Part shown: piece by piece, positions 1-13,998 of the stretch | Layout of the letters: each line of letters opens with the position of its first letter | Numbering within the stretch: position 1 is the stretch's first letter | Source of the DNA: Aplectana chamaeleonis | Lineage: Eukaryota > Nematoda > Chromadorea > Rhabditida > Cosmocercidae | Length of the DNA: 64,000 nt | Direction of reading: 5' to 3' | Assembly (NCBI GenBank): GCA_029168955.1 | Contig: JAPDOI010000192.1 | Span: 1,204,001 to 1,268,000, forward strand | Notes under the pieces: model-generated | Told to the model about the DNA's origin: nothing | The model's input: only the letters and a program-made list of their open reading frames with translations | The model's database searches: none | Made by a program: the position numbers and the translations under genes

Positions 1-239
1 CATCCTGCGGACCACTACTGGGAACCTGTACACGTTCCATGATGTCCTGCACACCCCTACTGGGGTCCTGCACAAGTACCTTGATGTCCTGCGCACTCCT
101 ACTGAGGTCCTGCACACATTCTACGAGGTCCTGCACACCCCTGCTGGGGTCCTGCACACGTTCTATGATGTCCTGCACACTCCTACTGAGGTCCTGCACA
201 CATTCTACGACGTCCTGCACACCCCTACTGGATCCTGCA

Positions 240-3200
240 CAGGTCAAATTATGTCCCGCACACTCCTACTGAGGTCCTGCACACGTTCCATGATGTCCTG
301 CACACTCCTTCTGAGGTCCTGCACACATTCCACGACGTCCTGCACACTCCTACTAAGGTCCTGCACACCCCTGCTGGGGTCCTGCACACGTTCCATGATG
401 TCCTGCACACTCCTACTGAGGTCCTGCACATATTCTACGACGTTCTGCACACCCCTACTGGGGTCCTGCACAGGTCCCATGATGTCCTGCACACCTCTAC
501 TGGGATACTGCACAGGCCCCATGATGTACTGCACACTCCTACTGAGGTCCTGCACACGCTCCATGACGCCCTGCACACTCCTTCTGAGGTCCTGCACACA
601 TTCTATGACGTTCTGCACACTCCTACTGAGGTCCTGCACACATTCTATGAGGTCCTGCACACCCCTGATGGGGTCCTGCACAAGTCCCATGATGTACTGC
701 ACACTCCTACTGAGGTCCTGCACAAGTTTCTTAATGTCCTGCACACTCCTGCTGAGGTCTGGGACACATTCTACGACGTCCTGCACACACCTACTGGGGT
801 CCTGCACAGGTCCCATGATGTACTGCACACTCCTACTGAGGTCCTGCACACGTTCCATGATGTCCTGCACACTCCTACTGAGGTCCTTCACACATTCTAC
901 GACGTTCTGCACACCCCTACTGGGGTCCTGCACAGGTCCTATGATGTACTGCACACTCGTCCTTCACACGCTCCATGACGTCCTGCACACCCCTACTGAG
1001 ATCCTGCGCACGCTCCATGACATCCTGCGGACCACTACTGGGATCCTGTACACGTTCTATGATGTCCTGCACACTCCTTCTGAAGTCCTGCACACATTCT
1101 ACGACGTCCTGCACACTCCTACTGAGGTCCTGCACATATTCTGCGACGTCCTGCACACTCCTACTGAGGTCCTGCACACGTTCCATGATGTCCTGCACAT
1201 CAATGCTGGGTCCTGCACAGGTCAAATTATGTCCTGCACACTCCTACTGAGGTCCTGCTCACATTCTACGAGGTCCTGCACTCCCCTGCTGGGGTCCTGC
1301 ACACGTTCCTTGATGTCCTCCACACTCCTACTGAGGTCCTGCACACATTCTACGACGTCCTGCACACCCCTACCGGGGTCCTGCACACATTCTACGACGT
1401 CCTGCACACACCTACTGGGGTCCTGCACAGGTCCCATGATGTACCGCACACTCCTACTAAGGTCAAGCTCACGTTCCATGATGTCCTGCACACTCCTACT
1501 GAGGTCCTGCACACATTCTGCGACGTCCTGCGCACTCCTGCTGAGGTCCTGCACAAATTCTACGACGTCCTGCACACCCCTACTGGATCCTGCACAGGTC
1601 AAATTATGTCCCGCACACTCCTACTGAGGTCCTGCACACGTTCCATGATGTCCTGCACACTCCTTCTGAGGTCCTGCACACATTCCACGACGTCCTGCAC
1701 ACTCCTACTAAGGTCCTGCACACCCCTGCTGGGGTCCTGCACACGTTCCATGATGTCCTGCACACTCCTACTGAGGTCCTGCACATATTCTACGACGTTC
1801 TGCACACCCCTACTGGGGTCCTGCACAGGTCCCATGATGTCCTGCACACCTCTACTGGGATACTGCACAGGCCCCATGATGTACTGCACACTCCTACTGA
1901 GGTCCTGCACACGCTCCATGACGCCCTGCACACTCCTTCTGAGGTCCTGCACACATTCTATGACGTTCTGCACACTCCTACTGAGGTCCTGCACACATTC
2001 TATGAGGTCCTGCACACCCCTGATGGGGTCCTGCACAAGTCCCATGATGTACTGCACACTCCTACTGAGGTCCTGCACAAGTTTCTTGATGTCCTGCACA
2101 CTCCTGCTGAGGTCTGGGACACATTCTACGACGTCCTGCACACACCTACTGGGGTCCTGCACAGGTCCCATGATGTACTGCACACTCCTACTGAGGTCCT
2201 GCACACGTTCCATGATGTCCTGCACACTCCTACTGAGGTCCTTCACACATTCTACGACGTTCTGCACACCCCTACTGGGGTCCTGCACAGGTCCTATGAT
2301 GTACTGCACACTCGTCCTTCACACGCTCCATGACGTCCTGCACACCCCTACTGAGATCCTGCGCACGCTCCATGACATCCTGCGGACCACTACTGGGATC
2401 CTGTACACGTTCTATGATGTCCTGCACACTCCTTCTGAAGTCCTGCACACATTCTACGACGTCCTGCACACTCCTACTGAGGTCCTGCACATATTCTGCG
2501 ACGTCCTGCACACTCCTACTGAGGTCCTGCACACGTTCCATGATGTCCTGCACATCAATGCTGGGTCCTGCACAGGTCAAATTATGTCCTGCACACTCCT
2601 ACTGAGGTCCTGCTCACATTCTACGAGGTCCTGCACTCCCCTGCTGGGGTCCTGCACACGTTCCTTGATGTCCTCCACACTCCTACTGAGGTCCTGCACA
2701 CATTCTGCGACGTCCTGCGCACTCCTGCTGAGGTCCTGCACAAATTCTACGACGTCCTGCACACCCCTACTGGATCCTGCACAGGTCAAATTATGTCCCG
2801 CACACTCCTACTGAGGTCCTGCACACGTTCCATGATGTCCTGCACACTCCTTCTGAGGTCCTGCACACATTCCACGACGTCCTGCACACTCCTACTAAGG
2901 TCCTGCACACCCCTGCTGGGGTCCTGCACACGTTCCATGATGTCCTGCACACTCCTACTGAGGTCCTGCACATATTCTACGACGTTCTGCACACCCCTAC
3001 TGGGGTCCTGCACAGGTCCCATGATGTCCTGCACACCTCTACTGGGATACTGCACAGGCCCCATGATGTACTGCACACTCCTACTGAGGTCCTGCACACG
3101 CTCCATGACGCCCTGCACACTCCTACGGAGGTCCTCCACCCATTCTATGACGTTCTGCACACTCCTACTTAGGTCCTGCACACATTCTATGAGGTCCTGC

Positions 3201-4160
3201 ACACCCCTGATGGGGTCCTGCACAAGTCCCATGATGTACTGCACACTCCTACTGAGGTCCTGCACAAGTTTCTTGATGTCCTGCACACTCCTGCTGAGGT
3301 CTGGGACACATTCTACGACGTCCTGCACACACCTACTGGGGTCCTGCACAGGTCCCATGATGTACTGCACACTCCTACTGAGGTCCTGCACACGTTCCAT
3401 GATGTCCTGCACACTCCTACTGAGGTCCTTCACACATTCTACGACGTTCTGCACACCCCTACTGGGGTCCTGCACAGGTCCTATGATGTACTGCACACTC
3501 GTCCTTCACTCGCTCCATGACGTCCTGCACACCCCTACTGAGATCCTGCGCACGCTCCATGACATCCTGCGGACCACTACTGGGATCCTGTACACGTTCT
3601 ATGATGTCCTGCACACTCCTTCTGAAGTCCTGCACACATTCTACGACGTCCTGCACACTCCTACTGAGGTCCTGCACATATTCTGCGACGTCCTGCACAC
3701 TCCTACTGAGGTCCTGCACACGTTCCATGATGTCCTGCACATCAATGCTGGGTCCTGCACAGGTCAAATTATGTCCTGCACACTCCTGAGGTCCTGCTCA
3801 CATTCTACGAGGTCCTGCACTCCCCTGCTGGGGTCCTGCACACGTTCCTTGATGTCCTCCACACTCCTACTGAGGTCCTGCACACATTCTACGACGTCCT
3901 GCACACCCCTACCGGGGTCCTGCACACATTCTACGACGTCCTGCACACACCTACTGGGGTCCTGCACAGGTCCCATGATGTACCGCACACTCCTACTAAG
4001 GTCAAGCTCACGTTCCATGATGTCCTGCACACTCCTACTGAGGTCCTGCACACATTCTGCGACGTCCTGCACACTCCTGCTGAGGTCCTGCACAAATTCT
4101 ACGACGTCCTGCACACCCCTACTGGATCCTGCACAGGTCAAATTATGTCCCGCACACTCC
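240..4160 (+). repeat. Higher-order repeat of satellite A, about 1,355 bp
   Basis: A rare variant monomer containing CAGGTCAAATTATGTC marks the units. It recurs near 240, 1,217, 1,595, 2,573, 2,783, 3,761 and 4,137. Successive blocks are almost identical at a spacing of 1,355 bp. The second block is shortened to 1,187 bp, exactly 168 bp (four 42-mers) less. The third is 1,352 bp, with a 3-bp deletion near 3,785. Another landmark is the truncated monomer CTCGTCCTTCACACGCTCCA near 955, 2,311, 3,498 and 4,600. This is the pattern expected of unequal exchange with a monomer-sized quantum. Confidence 0.9.
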
Positions 4161-5120
4161 TACTGAGGTCCTGCACACGTTCCATGATGTCCTGCACACT
4201 CCTTCTGAGGTCCTGCACACATTCCACGACGTCCTGCACACTCCTACTAAGGTCCTGCACACCCCTGCTGGGGTCCTGCACACGTTCCATGATGTCCTGC
4301 ACACTCCTACTGAGGTCCTGCACATATTCTACGACGTTCTGCACACCCCTACTGGGGTCCTGCACAGGTCCCATGATGTCCTGGACACCTCTACTGGGAT
4401 ACTGCACAGGCCCCATGATGTACTGCACACTCCTACTGAGGTCCTGCACACGCTCCATGACGCCCTGCACACTCCTTCTGAGGTCTTGCACACATTCTAT
4501 GACGTTCTGCACACTCCTACTGAGGTCCTGCACACATTCTACGAGGTCCTGCACACCCCTACTGGGGTCCTGCACAGGTCCTATGATGTACTGCACACTC
4601 GTCCTTCACACGCTCCATGACGTCCTGCACACCCCTACTGAGATCCTGCGCACGCTCCATGACATCCTGCGGACCATTACTGGGATCCTGTACACGTTCT
4701 ATGATGTCCTGCACACTCCTTCTGAAGTCCTGCACAAGTTTCTTGATGTCCTGCACACTCCTGCTGAGGTCTGGGACACATTCTACGACGTCCTGCACAC
4801 ACCTACTGGGGTCCTGCACAAGTCCCATGATGTACTGCACACTCCTACTGAGGTCCTGCACAAGTTTCTTGATGTCCTGCACACTCCTGCTGAGGTCTGG
4901 GACACATTCTACGACGTCCTGCACACACCTACTGGGGTCCTGCACAGGTCCCATGATGTACTGCACACTCCTACTGAGGTCCTGCACACGTTCCATGATG
5001 TCCTGCACACTCCTACTGAGGTCCTTCACACATTCTACGACGTTCTGCACACCCCTACTGGGGTCCTGCACAGGTCCTATGATGTACTGCACACTCGTCC
5101 TTCACACGCTCCATGACGTC

Positions 5121-6840
5121 CTGCACACCCCTACTGAGATCCTGCGCACGCTCCATGACATCCTGCGGACCATTACTGGGATCCTGTACACGTTCTATGA
5201 TGTCCTGCGCACTCCTTCTGAAGTCCTGCACACATTCTACGACGTCCTGCACACTCCTACTGAGGTCCTGCACAAGTCCCATGATGTACTGCATACTATT
5301 ACTGAGGTCCTGCACAAGTTTCTTGATGTCCTGCACACTCCTTCTGAGGTCCTTCACACATTCTACGACGTTCTGCACACCCCTACTGGGGTCCTGCACA
5401 GGTTCCATGATGTCCTGCACACATTCTACGACGTCCTGCGGACAACTACTGGGATCCTGTACACGTTCCATGATGTTCTGCACACCCTACTGGGGTCCTG
5501 CACACGTTCCATGACGTCCTGCGGACCACTACTGGGATCCTGTACACGTTCCATGATGTTCTGCACACCCCTACTGGGGTCCTGCACACGTTCCATGATG
5601 TCCTGCACACTCCTACTGAGGTCCTGCACACATTCTACGACGTCCTGCACACTCCTGCTGGGGCCGTGCACAGGTTCCATGATGTCCTGCACAATCTTCT
5701 ACGACATCCTCCCCATCCCTACTGAGGTGCTGCACAAATTCTACGAGGTCGTGCACACCCCTACTGGGTCCTGCGCACGCTCCATGACATCCTGCACACC
5801 CGTACTGGGGTTCTGCACAAGTTCCTTGATGTCCTGCACACCCCTACTGGGGTCCTGCACACATTCTACGACGTCCTGCACACTCCTACTGAGGTCCTGC
5901 ACACATTCCACGAGGTCCTGCACACCCCTGCTGGGGTCCTGCTCAGGTTCCATGATGTCCTGCACACCCCTACTGGGGTTCTGCACAAGTTCCTTGATGT
6001 CTTGCACACCCCTACTGGGGTCCTGCACACATTCTACGACGTCCTGCACACTCCTACTGAGGTCCTGCACACATTCCACGAGGTCCTGCCCACACCTGCT
6101 GGGGTACTGCACACGTTCCATGATGTCCTGCACACTCCTACTGAGAACCTGCACACACTCTACGACGTCCTGCACACTCCTTCTGAGGTCTTGCACACAT
6201 TCTATGACGTTCTGCACACTCCTACTGAGGTCCTGCACACATTCTACGAGGTCCTGCACACCCCTGATGGGGTCCTGCACAAGTCCCATGATGTACTGCA
6301 CACTCCTACTGAGGTCCTGCACAAGTTTCTTGATGTCCTGCACACTCCTGCTGAGGTCTGGGACACATTCTACGACGTCCTGCACACACCTACTGGGGTC
6401 CTGCACAGGTCCCATGATGTACTGCACACTCCTACTGAGGTCCTGCACACGTTCCATGATGTCCTGCACACTCCTACTGAGGTCCTTCACACATTCTACG
6501 ACGTTCTGCACACCCCTACTGGGGTCCTGCACAGGTTCCATGATGTTCTGCACACATTCTACGACGTCCTGCGGACAACTACTGGGATCCTGTACACGTT
6601 CCATGATGTTCTGCACACCCCTACTGGGGTCCTGCACACGTTCCATGACGTCCTGCGGACCACTACTGGGATCCTGTACACGTTCCATGATGTTCTGCAC
6701 ACCCCTACTGGGGTCCTGCACACGTTCCATGATGTCCTGCACACTCCTACTGAGGTCCTGCACACATTCTACGACGTCCTGCACACTCCTGCTGGGGCCG
6801 TGCACAGGTTCCATGATGTCCTGCACATTCTACGACGTCC
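5121..6840 (+). repeat. Satellite A segmental duplication, copy 1
   Basis: A block of about 1.7 kb recurs almost base for base at about 12,281-13,998, an offset of 7,158-7,160 bp. Shared private variants include CTGCATACTATTACTGAGG, GAGAACCTGCACACACTC and GCTGGGGCCGTGCACAGG. Parts of the same variant order recur a third and fourth time around 14,750-15,370 and 16,090-17,100. Confidence 0.8.
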
Positions 6841-9800
6841 TGCACATCCCTACTGAGGTCCTGCACTCTACGAGGTCCTGCACACCCTACTGGGTCCTGC
6901 ACACTCCATGACATCCTGCACACCCCTACTGGGGTTCTGCACACGTTCCCTTGATGTCCTGCACACTTACTGAGGTCCTGCACACATTCTACGACGTCCT
7001 GCACACTCCTACTGAGGTCCTGCACACATTCCCACGAGGTCCTGCACACTCCTACTGAGGTCCTGCACACGTTACGTGGTATCCTGCACACCACTACAAA
7101 CGTCCTGGACAAATTCCTTGATGTCTTGCACACTCCTACCGAGGTCCTGCACACATTACACGACGTCCTGCATACCCTTACTGGGGTCCTGCACACATTC
7201 TGCGACGTTCTGCACACCCCTACTGGGGTCCTGCACAGGTTCCATGCTGTCCTGCACACTCCTCCTGAGGTCCTGCACACACTCTACGACGTCCTGCACA
7301 CTCCTACTGAGGTCCTGCACACATTCTACGACGTTCTGCACACTTCTACTGAGGTCCTGAACACATTCCAAGACGTCCTGCACACCCTTCTGGGGTCCTG
7401 CACAGGTCCCATGATGTACTGCACACTTTTACTGAGGTCCTGCACAGGTTCCATGATGTCCTGCACACTTCTACTGAGGTCCTGCATACATTCTACGACG
7501 TCCTGCACACACCTACTGGGGTCCTGCACAGGTCCCATGATGTACTGCACACTCCTACTGAGGTCCTGCACACGTCCCATGATGTCCTGCACACTCTACT
7601 GGAGGTCCTTGCACACCATTATTCTACGACGTTCTGCACACTCCTACTGGGGTCCTGCACAGGTTCCATGATGTCCTGCACACATTCCATGACGTCCTGC
7701 GGACAATCCTACTGGGATCCTGTACACGTTCCATGATGTTCCCGCACACCCCTACTGGGGTCCTGCACATCGTTCCATGACGTCCTGCACACTCCTACTG
7801 GGGTCCTGCACACGTTCCATGATGTCCTGCACACCCCTACTGGGGTCCTGCACACGTTCCATGATGTCCTGCACACTCCTACTGAGGTCCTGCACACATT
7901 CTACGACGTCCTGCACACTCCTGCTGGGGCCTGCACAGGTTCCATGATGTCCTGCACACATTCTACGACGTCCTGCACATCCCTACTGAGGTCCTGCACA
8001 AATTCTACGAGGTCCTGCACACCCCTACTGGGTCCTGCGCACGCTCCATGACATCCTGCACACCCCTACTGGGGTTCTGCACAGGTTCCTTGATGTCCTG
8101 CACACCCCTACTGGGGTCCTGCACACATTCCACGACGTCCTGCACACTCCTACTGAGGTCCTGCACACATTCCACGAGGTCCTGCACACCCTACTGGGGT
8201 CCTGCACAGGTTCCCATGATGTCCTGCACACCCCTACTGGGGTTCTGCACAGGTTCCATGATGTCCTGCACACTCCTACTGAGGTCCTGCACACACTCTA
8301 CGACGTCCTGCACACTCCTTCTGAGGTCTGCACACATTCTATGACGTTCTGCACACTCCTACTGAGGTCCTGCACACATTCTATGAGGTCCTGCACACTG
8401 ATGGGGTCCTGCACAAGTCCCATGATGTACTGCACACTCCTACTGAGGTCCTGCACAAGTTTCTTGATGTCCTGCACACTCCTGCTGAGGTCTGGGACAC
8501 ATTCTACGACGTCCTGCACACACCTACTGGGGTCCTGCACAGGTCCCATGATGTACTGCACACTCCTACTGAGGTCCTGCACACGTTCCATGATGTCCTG
8601 CACACTCCTACTGAGGTCCTTCACACATTCTACGACGTTCTGCACACCCCTACTGGGGTCCTGCACAGGTCCTATGATGTACTGCACACTCGTCCTTCAC
8701 ACGCTCCATGACGTCCTGCACACCCCTACTGAGATCCTGCGCACGCTCCATGACATCCTGCGGACCATTACTGGGATCCTGTACACGTTCTATGATGTCC
8801 TGCACACTCCTTCTGAAGTCCTGCACACATTCTACGACGTCCTGCACACTCCTACTGAGGTCCTGCACAAGTCCCATGATGTACTGCATACTCTTACTGA
8901 GGTCCTGCACAAGTTTCTTGATGTCCTGCACACTCCTTCTGAGGTCCTGCACATTCTACGACGTCCTGCACACACCTACTGGGGTCCTGCACAGGTTCCA
9001 TGATGTCCTGCACACATTCTACGACGTCCTGCGGACAACTGCACTCCTACTGAGGTCCTGCACCCGTTCCATGATGTCCTGCACACTCCTACTGAGGTCC
9101 TTCACACATTCTACGACGTTCTGCACACCACTACTGGGATCCTGTACACGTTCCATGATGTTCTGCACACCCCTACTGGGGTCCTGCACACGTTCCATGA
9201 TGTCCTGCACACTCCTACTGAGGTCCTGCACACATTTCTACGACGTCCTGCACACTCCTGCTGGGGCCGTGCACAGGTTCCATGATGTCCTGCACACATT
9301 CTACGACGTCCTGCACATCCCTACTGAGGTCCTGCACAAATTCCTACGAGGTCCTGCACACCCCTACTGAGGTCCTGCGCACGCTCCATGACATCCTGCA
9401 CACCCCTACTGGGGTTCTGCACAAGTTCCATGATGTCCTGCACACCCCTACTGGGGTCCTGCACACATTCTACGACGTCCTGCACACTCCTACTGAGGTC
9501 CTGCACACATTCCACGAGGTCCTGCACACCCCTGCTGGGGTCCTGCTCAGGTTCCATGATGTCCTGCACACCCCTACTGGGGTTCTGCACAAGTTCCATG
9601 ATGTCTTGCACACCCTACTGGGGTCCTGCACACATTCCTACGACGTCCTGCACACTCCTTCTGAGGTCCTGCACACATTCTATGACGTTCTGCACACTCC
9701 TACCTGAGGTCCTGCACACATTCTACGAGGTCCTGCACACCCCTGATGGGGTCCTGCACAGGTCCCATGATGTACTGCACACTCCTACTGAGGTCCTGTA

Positions 9801-12270
9801 CACGTTCTATGATGTCCTGCACACTCCTTCTGAAGTCCTGCACACATTCTACGACGTCCTGCACACACCTACTGGGGTCCTGCACAGGTCCCATGATGTA
9901 CTGCACACTCCTACTGAGGTCCTGCACACGTTCCATGATGTCCTACACTCCTACTGAGGTCCTGCACACATTCTACGACGTCCTGCACACCCTTACTGGG
10001 GTCCTGCACAGGTCCTATGATGTACTGCACACTCGTCCTTCACACGCTCCATGACGTCCTGCACACCCTCTACTGAGATCCTGCGCACGCTCCATGACAT
10101 CCTGCGGACCAATACTGGGATCCTGTACACGTTCTATGATGTCCTGCACACTCCTTCTGAAGTCCTGCACACATTCTACGACGTCCTGCACACTCCTACT
10201 GAGGTCCTGCACAAGTCCCATGATGTACTGCACACTCCTACTGAGGTCCTGCACAAGTTTCTTGATGTCCTGCACACTCCTTCTGAGGTCCTTCACACAT
10301 TCTACGACGTCCTGCACACACCTACTGGGGTCCTGCACAGGTTCCATGATGTCCTGCACACCCTACGACGTCCTGCGGACAACTACTGGGATCCTGTACA
10401 CGTTCCATGATGTCCTGCACACTCCTACTGGGGTTCTGCACACGCTCCATGACGTCCTGCACACCACTACTGGGGTCCTGCACACGTCCCATGATGCCCT
10501 GCACACTCCTACTGAGGTCCTGCACACGTTCCATGATGTCCTGCACACTCCTACTGAGGTCCTGCACACATTCTACGACGTCCTGCACACTCCTGCTGGG
10601 GCCGTGCACAGGTTCCATGATGTCCTGCACACTACTGAGGTCCTGCACACATTCTACGACGTCCTGCACATCACTACTGAGGTCCTGCACAAATTCTACG
10701 AGGTCCTGCACACCCCTACTGGGTCCTGCGCACGCTCCATGACATCCTGCACACCCTACTGGGGCCCTGCACAAGTTCTTTGATGTCCTGCACACTCCTA
10801 CTAGGATCCTGCACACATTCTACGACGTCCTGCACACTCCTACTGAGGTCCTGCACACATTCCACGACGTTCTGCACACCCCTACTGGGTCCTGCACAGG
10901 TTCCATGATGTGCTGCACACCCCTACTGGGGTCCTGCACAAGTTCCGTGATGTCCTGCACACTCCTACTGAGGTCCTGAACACATTCTACGAAGTCCTGC
11001 ACATTCCTACTGGAGTCCTGCACAGGTTCCGTGATGTCCTGCCCACTCCTACTGAGGTCCTGAACACATTCTACGAAGTCCTGCACACTCCTATTGAGGT
11101 CCTGCACACATTCCACGACGTCCACACCCTACTGGGGTCCTGCACAGGTCCATGATGTCCTGCACACTCCTACTGAGGTCTGCACAGGTCCCATGATGTC
11201 CTGCACACTCCTACTGGAGGTCCTGCACACATTCTACGACGTCCTGCACACTCCTACTGGGGGTCCTGCACACTACATGACGTTCCTGCACACCCTACCG
11301 AGGTCCTGCACACGTCCATGATGTCCTGCACACTCCTACTGGGTCCTGCACACATTCTACGACGTCCTGCACACACTCTACTGAGGTCCTGCACATTCTA
11401 CGACGTCCTGCACACCCCTGCTGAGGTCCTGCACACGTTCCATGATGTCCTGCACACCCCACTGAGGTCTGCACACGTTCCATGATGTCTGCACACTCAC
11501 TGAGGTCCTGCACACATTCTACGACGTCCTGCACACCCCTACTGGGGTCCTGCACAGGTTCCCATGATGTCCTGCACACTCCTACTGAGGTCCTGCACAT
11601 ACTTACGACGTCCTGCACACTACTGGGTCCTGCACACTCTCCATGATGTCCTTGCACACTCCTACTGAGGTCCTGCACAGGTCCCATGACGTCCTGCACA
11701 CTCCTTCTGGTCCTTCTATGACGTCTGCACACATGATGTCCTGCACACTCTACGAGGTCCTGCACACTTCATGATGTACTGCACACCCTCACTGAGGTCC
11801 TGCACATTCCCTACGACGTCCTGCACACCATTACTGGGATCCTGCACACGTTCTATGATGTCCTGCACACTCCTTCTGAAGTCCTGCACAAGTTTCTTGA
11901 TGTCCTGCACACTCCTGCTGAGGTCCTGGCACACATTCTACGACGTCCTGCACACACCTACTGGGGTCCTGCACAAGTCCCATGATGTACTGCACACTCC
12001 TACTGAGGTCCTGCACACAGTTTCTTGATGTCCTGCACACTCCTGCTGAGGTCTGGGACACATTCTACGACGTTCTGCACACCCCTACTGGGGTCCTGCA
12101 CAGGTCCTATGATGTACTGCACACTCCTACTGAGGTCCTGCACACGTTCCATGATGTCCTGCACACTCCTACTGAGGTCCTTCACACGCTCCATGACGTC
12201 CTGCACACCCCTACTGGGGTCCTGCACAGGTCCTAAGGATGTCCTGCACACTACTGGGTCCTGCACACGT
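6840..12270 (+). repeat. Indel-rich sector of satellite A
   Basis: Monomers here frequently gain or lose single bases (for example ATTCCCACGAGG near 7,030, ACATTCCTACGACG near 9,640, GATGTCTGCACACTCAC near 11,485), so long frames break up. The worst part is 11,120-11,780. The flanking sectors 240-6,840 and 12,280-14,900 are almost free of such changes. Either this sector is older and less homogenised, or it is an unpolished long-read stretch of the assembly; the sequence alone cannot decide. Confidence 0.7.
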
Positions 12271-12280
12271 CTATGATGTC

Positions 12281-13998
12281 CTGCACACCCCTACTGAGAT
12301 CCTGCGCACGCTCCATGACATCCTGCGGACCATTACTGGGATCCTGTACACGTTCTATGATGTCCTGCGCACTCCTTCTGAAGTCCTGCACACATTCTAC
12401 GACGTCCTGCACACTCCTACTGAGGTCCTGCACAAGTCCCATGATGTACTGCATACTATTACTGAGGTCCTGCACAAGTTTCTTGATGTCCTGCACACTC
12501 CTTCTGAGGTCCTTCACACATTCTACGACGTTCTGCACACCCCTACTGGGGTCCTGCACAGGTTCCATGATGTCCTGCACACATTCTACGACGTCCTGCG
12601 GACAACTACTGGGATCCTGTACACGTTCCATGATGTTCTGCACACCCCTACTGGGGTCCTGCACACGTTCCATGACGTCCTGCGGACCACTACTGGGATC
12701 CTGTACACGTTCCATGATGTTCTGCACACCCCTACTGGGGTCCTGCACACGTTCCATGATGTCCTGCACACTCCTACTGAGGTCCTGCACACATTCTACG
12801 ACGTCCTGCACACTCCTGCTGGGGCCGTGCACAGGTTCCATGATGTCCTGCACACATTCTACGACGTCCTGCACATCCCTACTGAGGTCCTGCACAAATT
12901 CTACGAGGTCCTGCACACCCCTACTGGGTCCTGCGCACGCTCCATGACATCCTGCACACCCTACTGGGGTTCTGCACAAGTTCCTTGATGTCCTGCACAC
13001 CCCTACTGGGGTCCTGCACACATTCTACGACGTCCTGCACACTCCTACTGAGGTCCTGCACACATTCCACGAGGTCCTGCACACCCCTGCTGGGGTCCTG
13101 CTCAGGTTCCATGATGTCCTGCACACCCCTACTGGGGTTCTGCACAAGTTCCTTGATGTCTTGCACACCCTACTGGGGTCCTGCACACATTCTACGACGT
13201 CCTGCACACTCCTACTGAGGTCCTGCACACATTCCACGAGGTCCTGCCCACACCTGCTGGGGTACTGCACACGTTCCATGATGTCCTGCACACTCCTACT
13301 GAGAACCTGCACACACTCTACGACGTCCTGCACACTCCTTCTGAGGTCTTGCACACATTCTATGACGTTCTGCACACTCCTACTGAGGTCCTGCACACAT
13401 TCTACGAGGTCCTGCACACCCCTGATGGGGTCCTGCACAAGTCCCATGATGTACTGCACACTCCTACTGAGGTCCTGCACAAGTTTCTTGATGTCCTGCA
13501 CACTCCTGCTGAGGTCTGGGACACATTCTACGACGTCCTGCACACACCTACTGGGGTCCTGCACAGGTCCCATGATGTACTGCACACTCCTACTGAGGTC
13601 CTGCACACGTTCCATGATGTCCTGCACACTCCTACTGAGGTCCTTCACACATTCTACGACGTTCTGCACACCCCTACTGGGGTCCTGCACAGGTTCCATG
13701 ATGTTCTGCACACATTCTACGACGTCCTGCGGACAACTACTGGGATCCTGTACACGTTCCATGATGTTCTGCACACCCCTACTGGGGTCCTGCACACGTT
13801 CCATGACGTCCTGCGGACCACTACTGGGATCCTGTACACGTTCCATGATGTTCTGCACACCCCTACTGGGGTCCTGCACAGGTTCCATGATGTCCTGCAC
13901 ACTCCTACTGAGGTCCTGCACACATTCTACGACGTCCTGCACACTCCTGCTGGGGCCGTGCACAGGTTCCATGATGTCCTGCACACATTCTACGACGT
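12281..13998 (+). repeat. Satellite A segmental duplication, copy 2
   Basis: Partner of the block at 5,121-6,840, with the same order of variant monomers and an offset shift of only about 2 bp along its length. The junction at the left end (about 12,230-12,280) lies in disordered, indel-rich monomers, unlike the clean left side of copy 1. Confidence 0.8.

Noticed and set aside
4617..6911. 764-codon plus-strand frame (and many others up to 487 codons) in satellite A
   Set aside because: Every long frame is the 42-bp monomer read through. Frames on both strands are open for the same reason, and breaks follow indels, not selection. I list the array, not genes.
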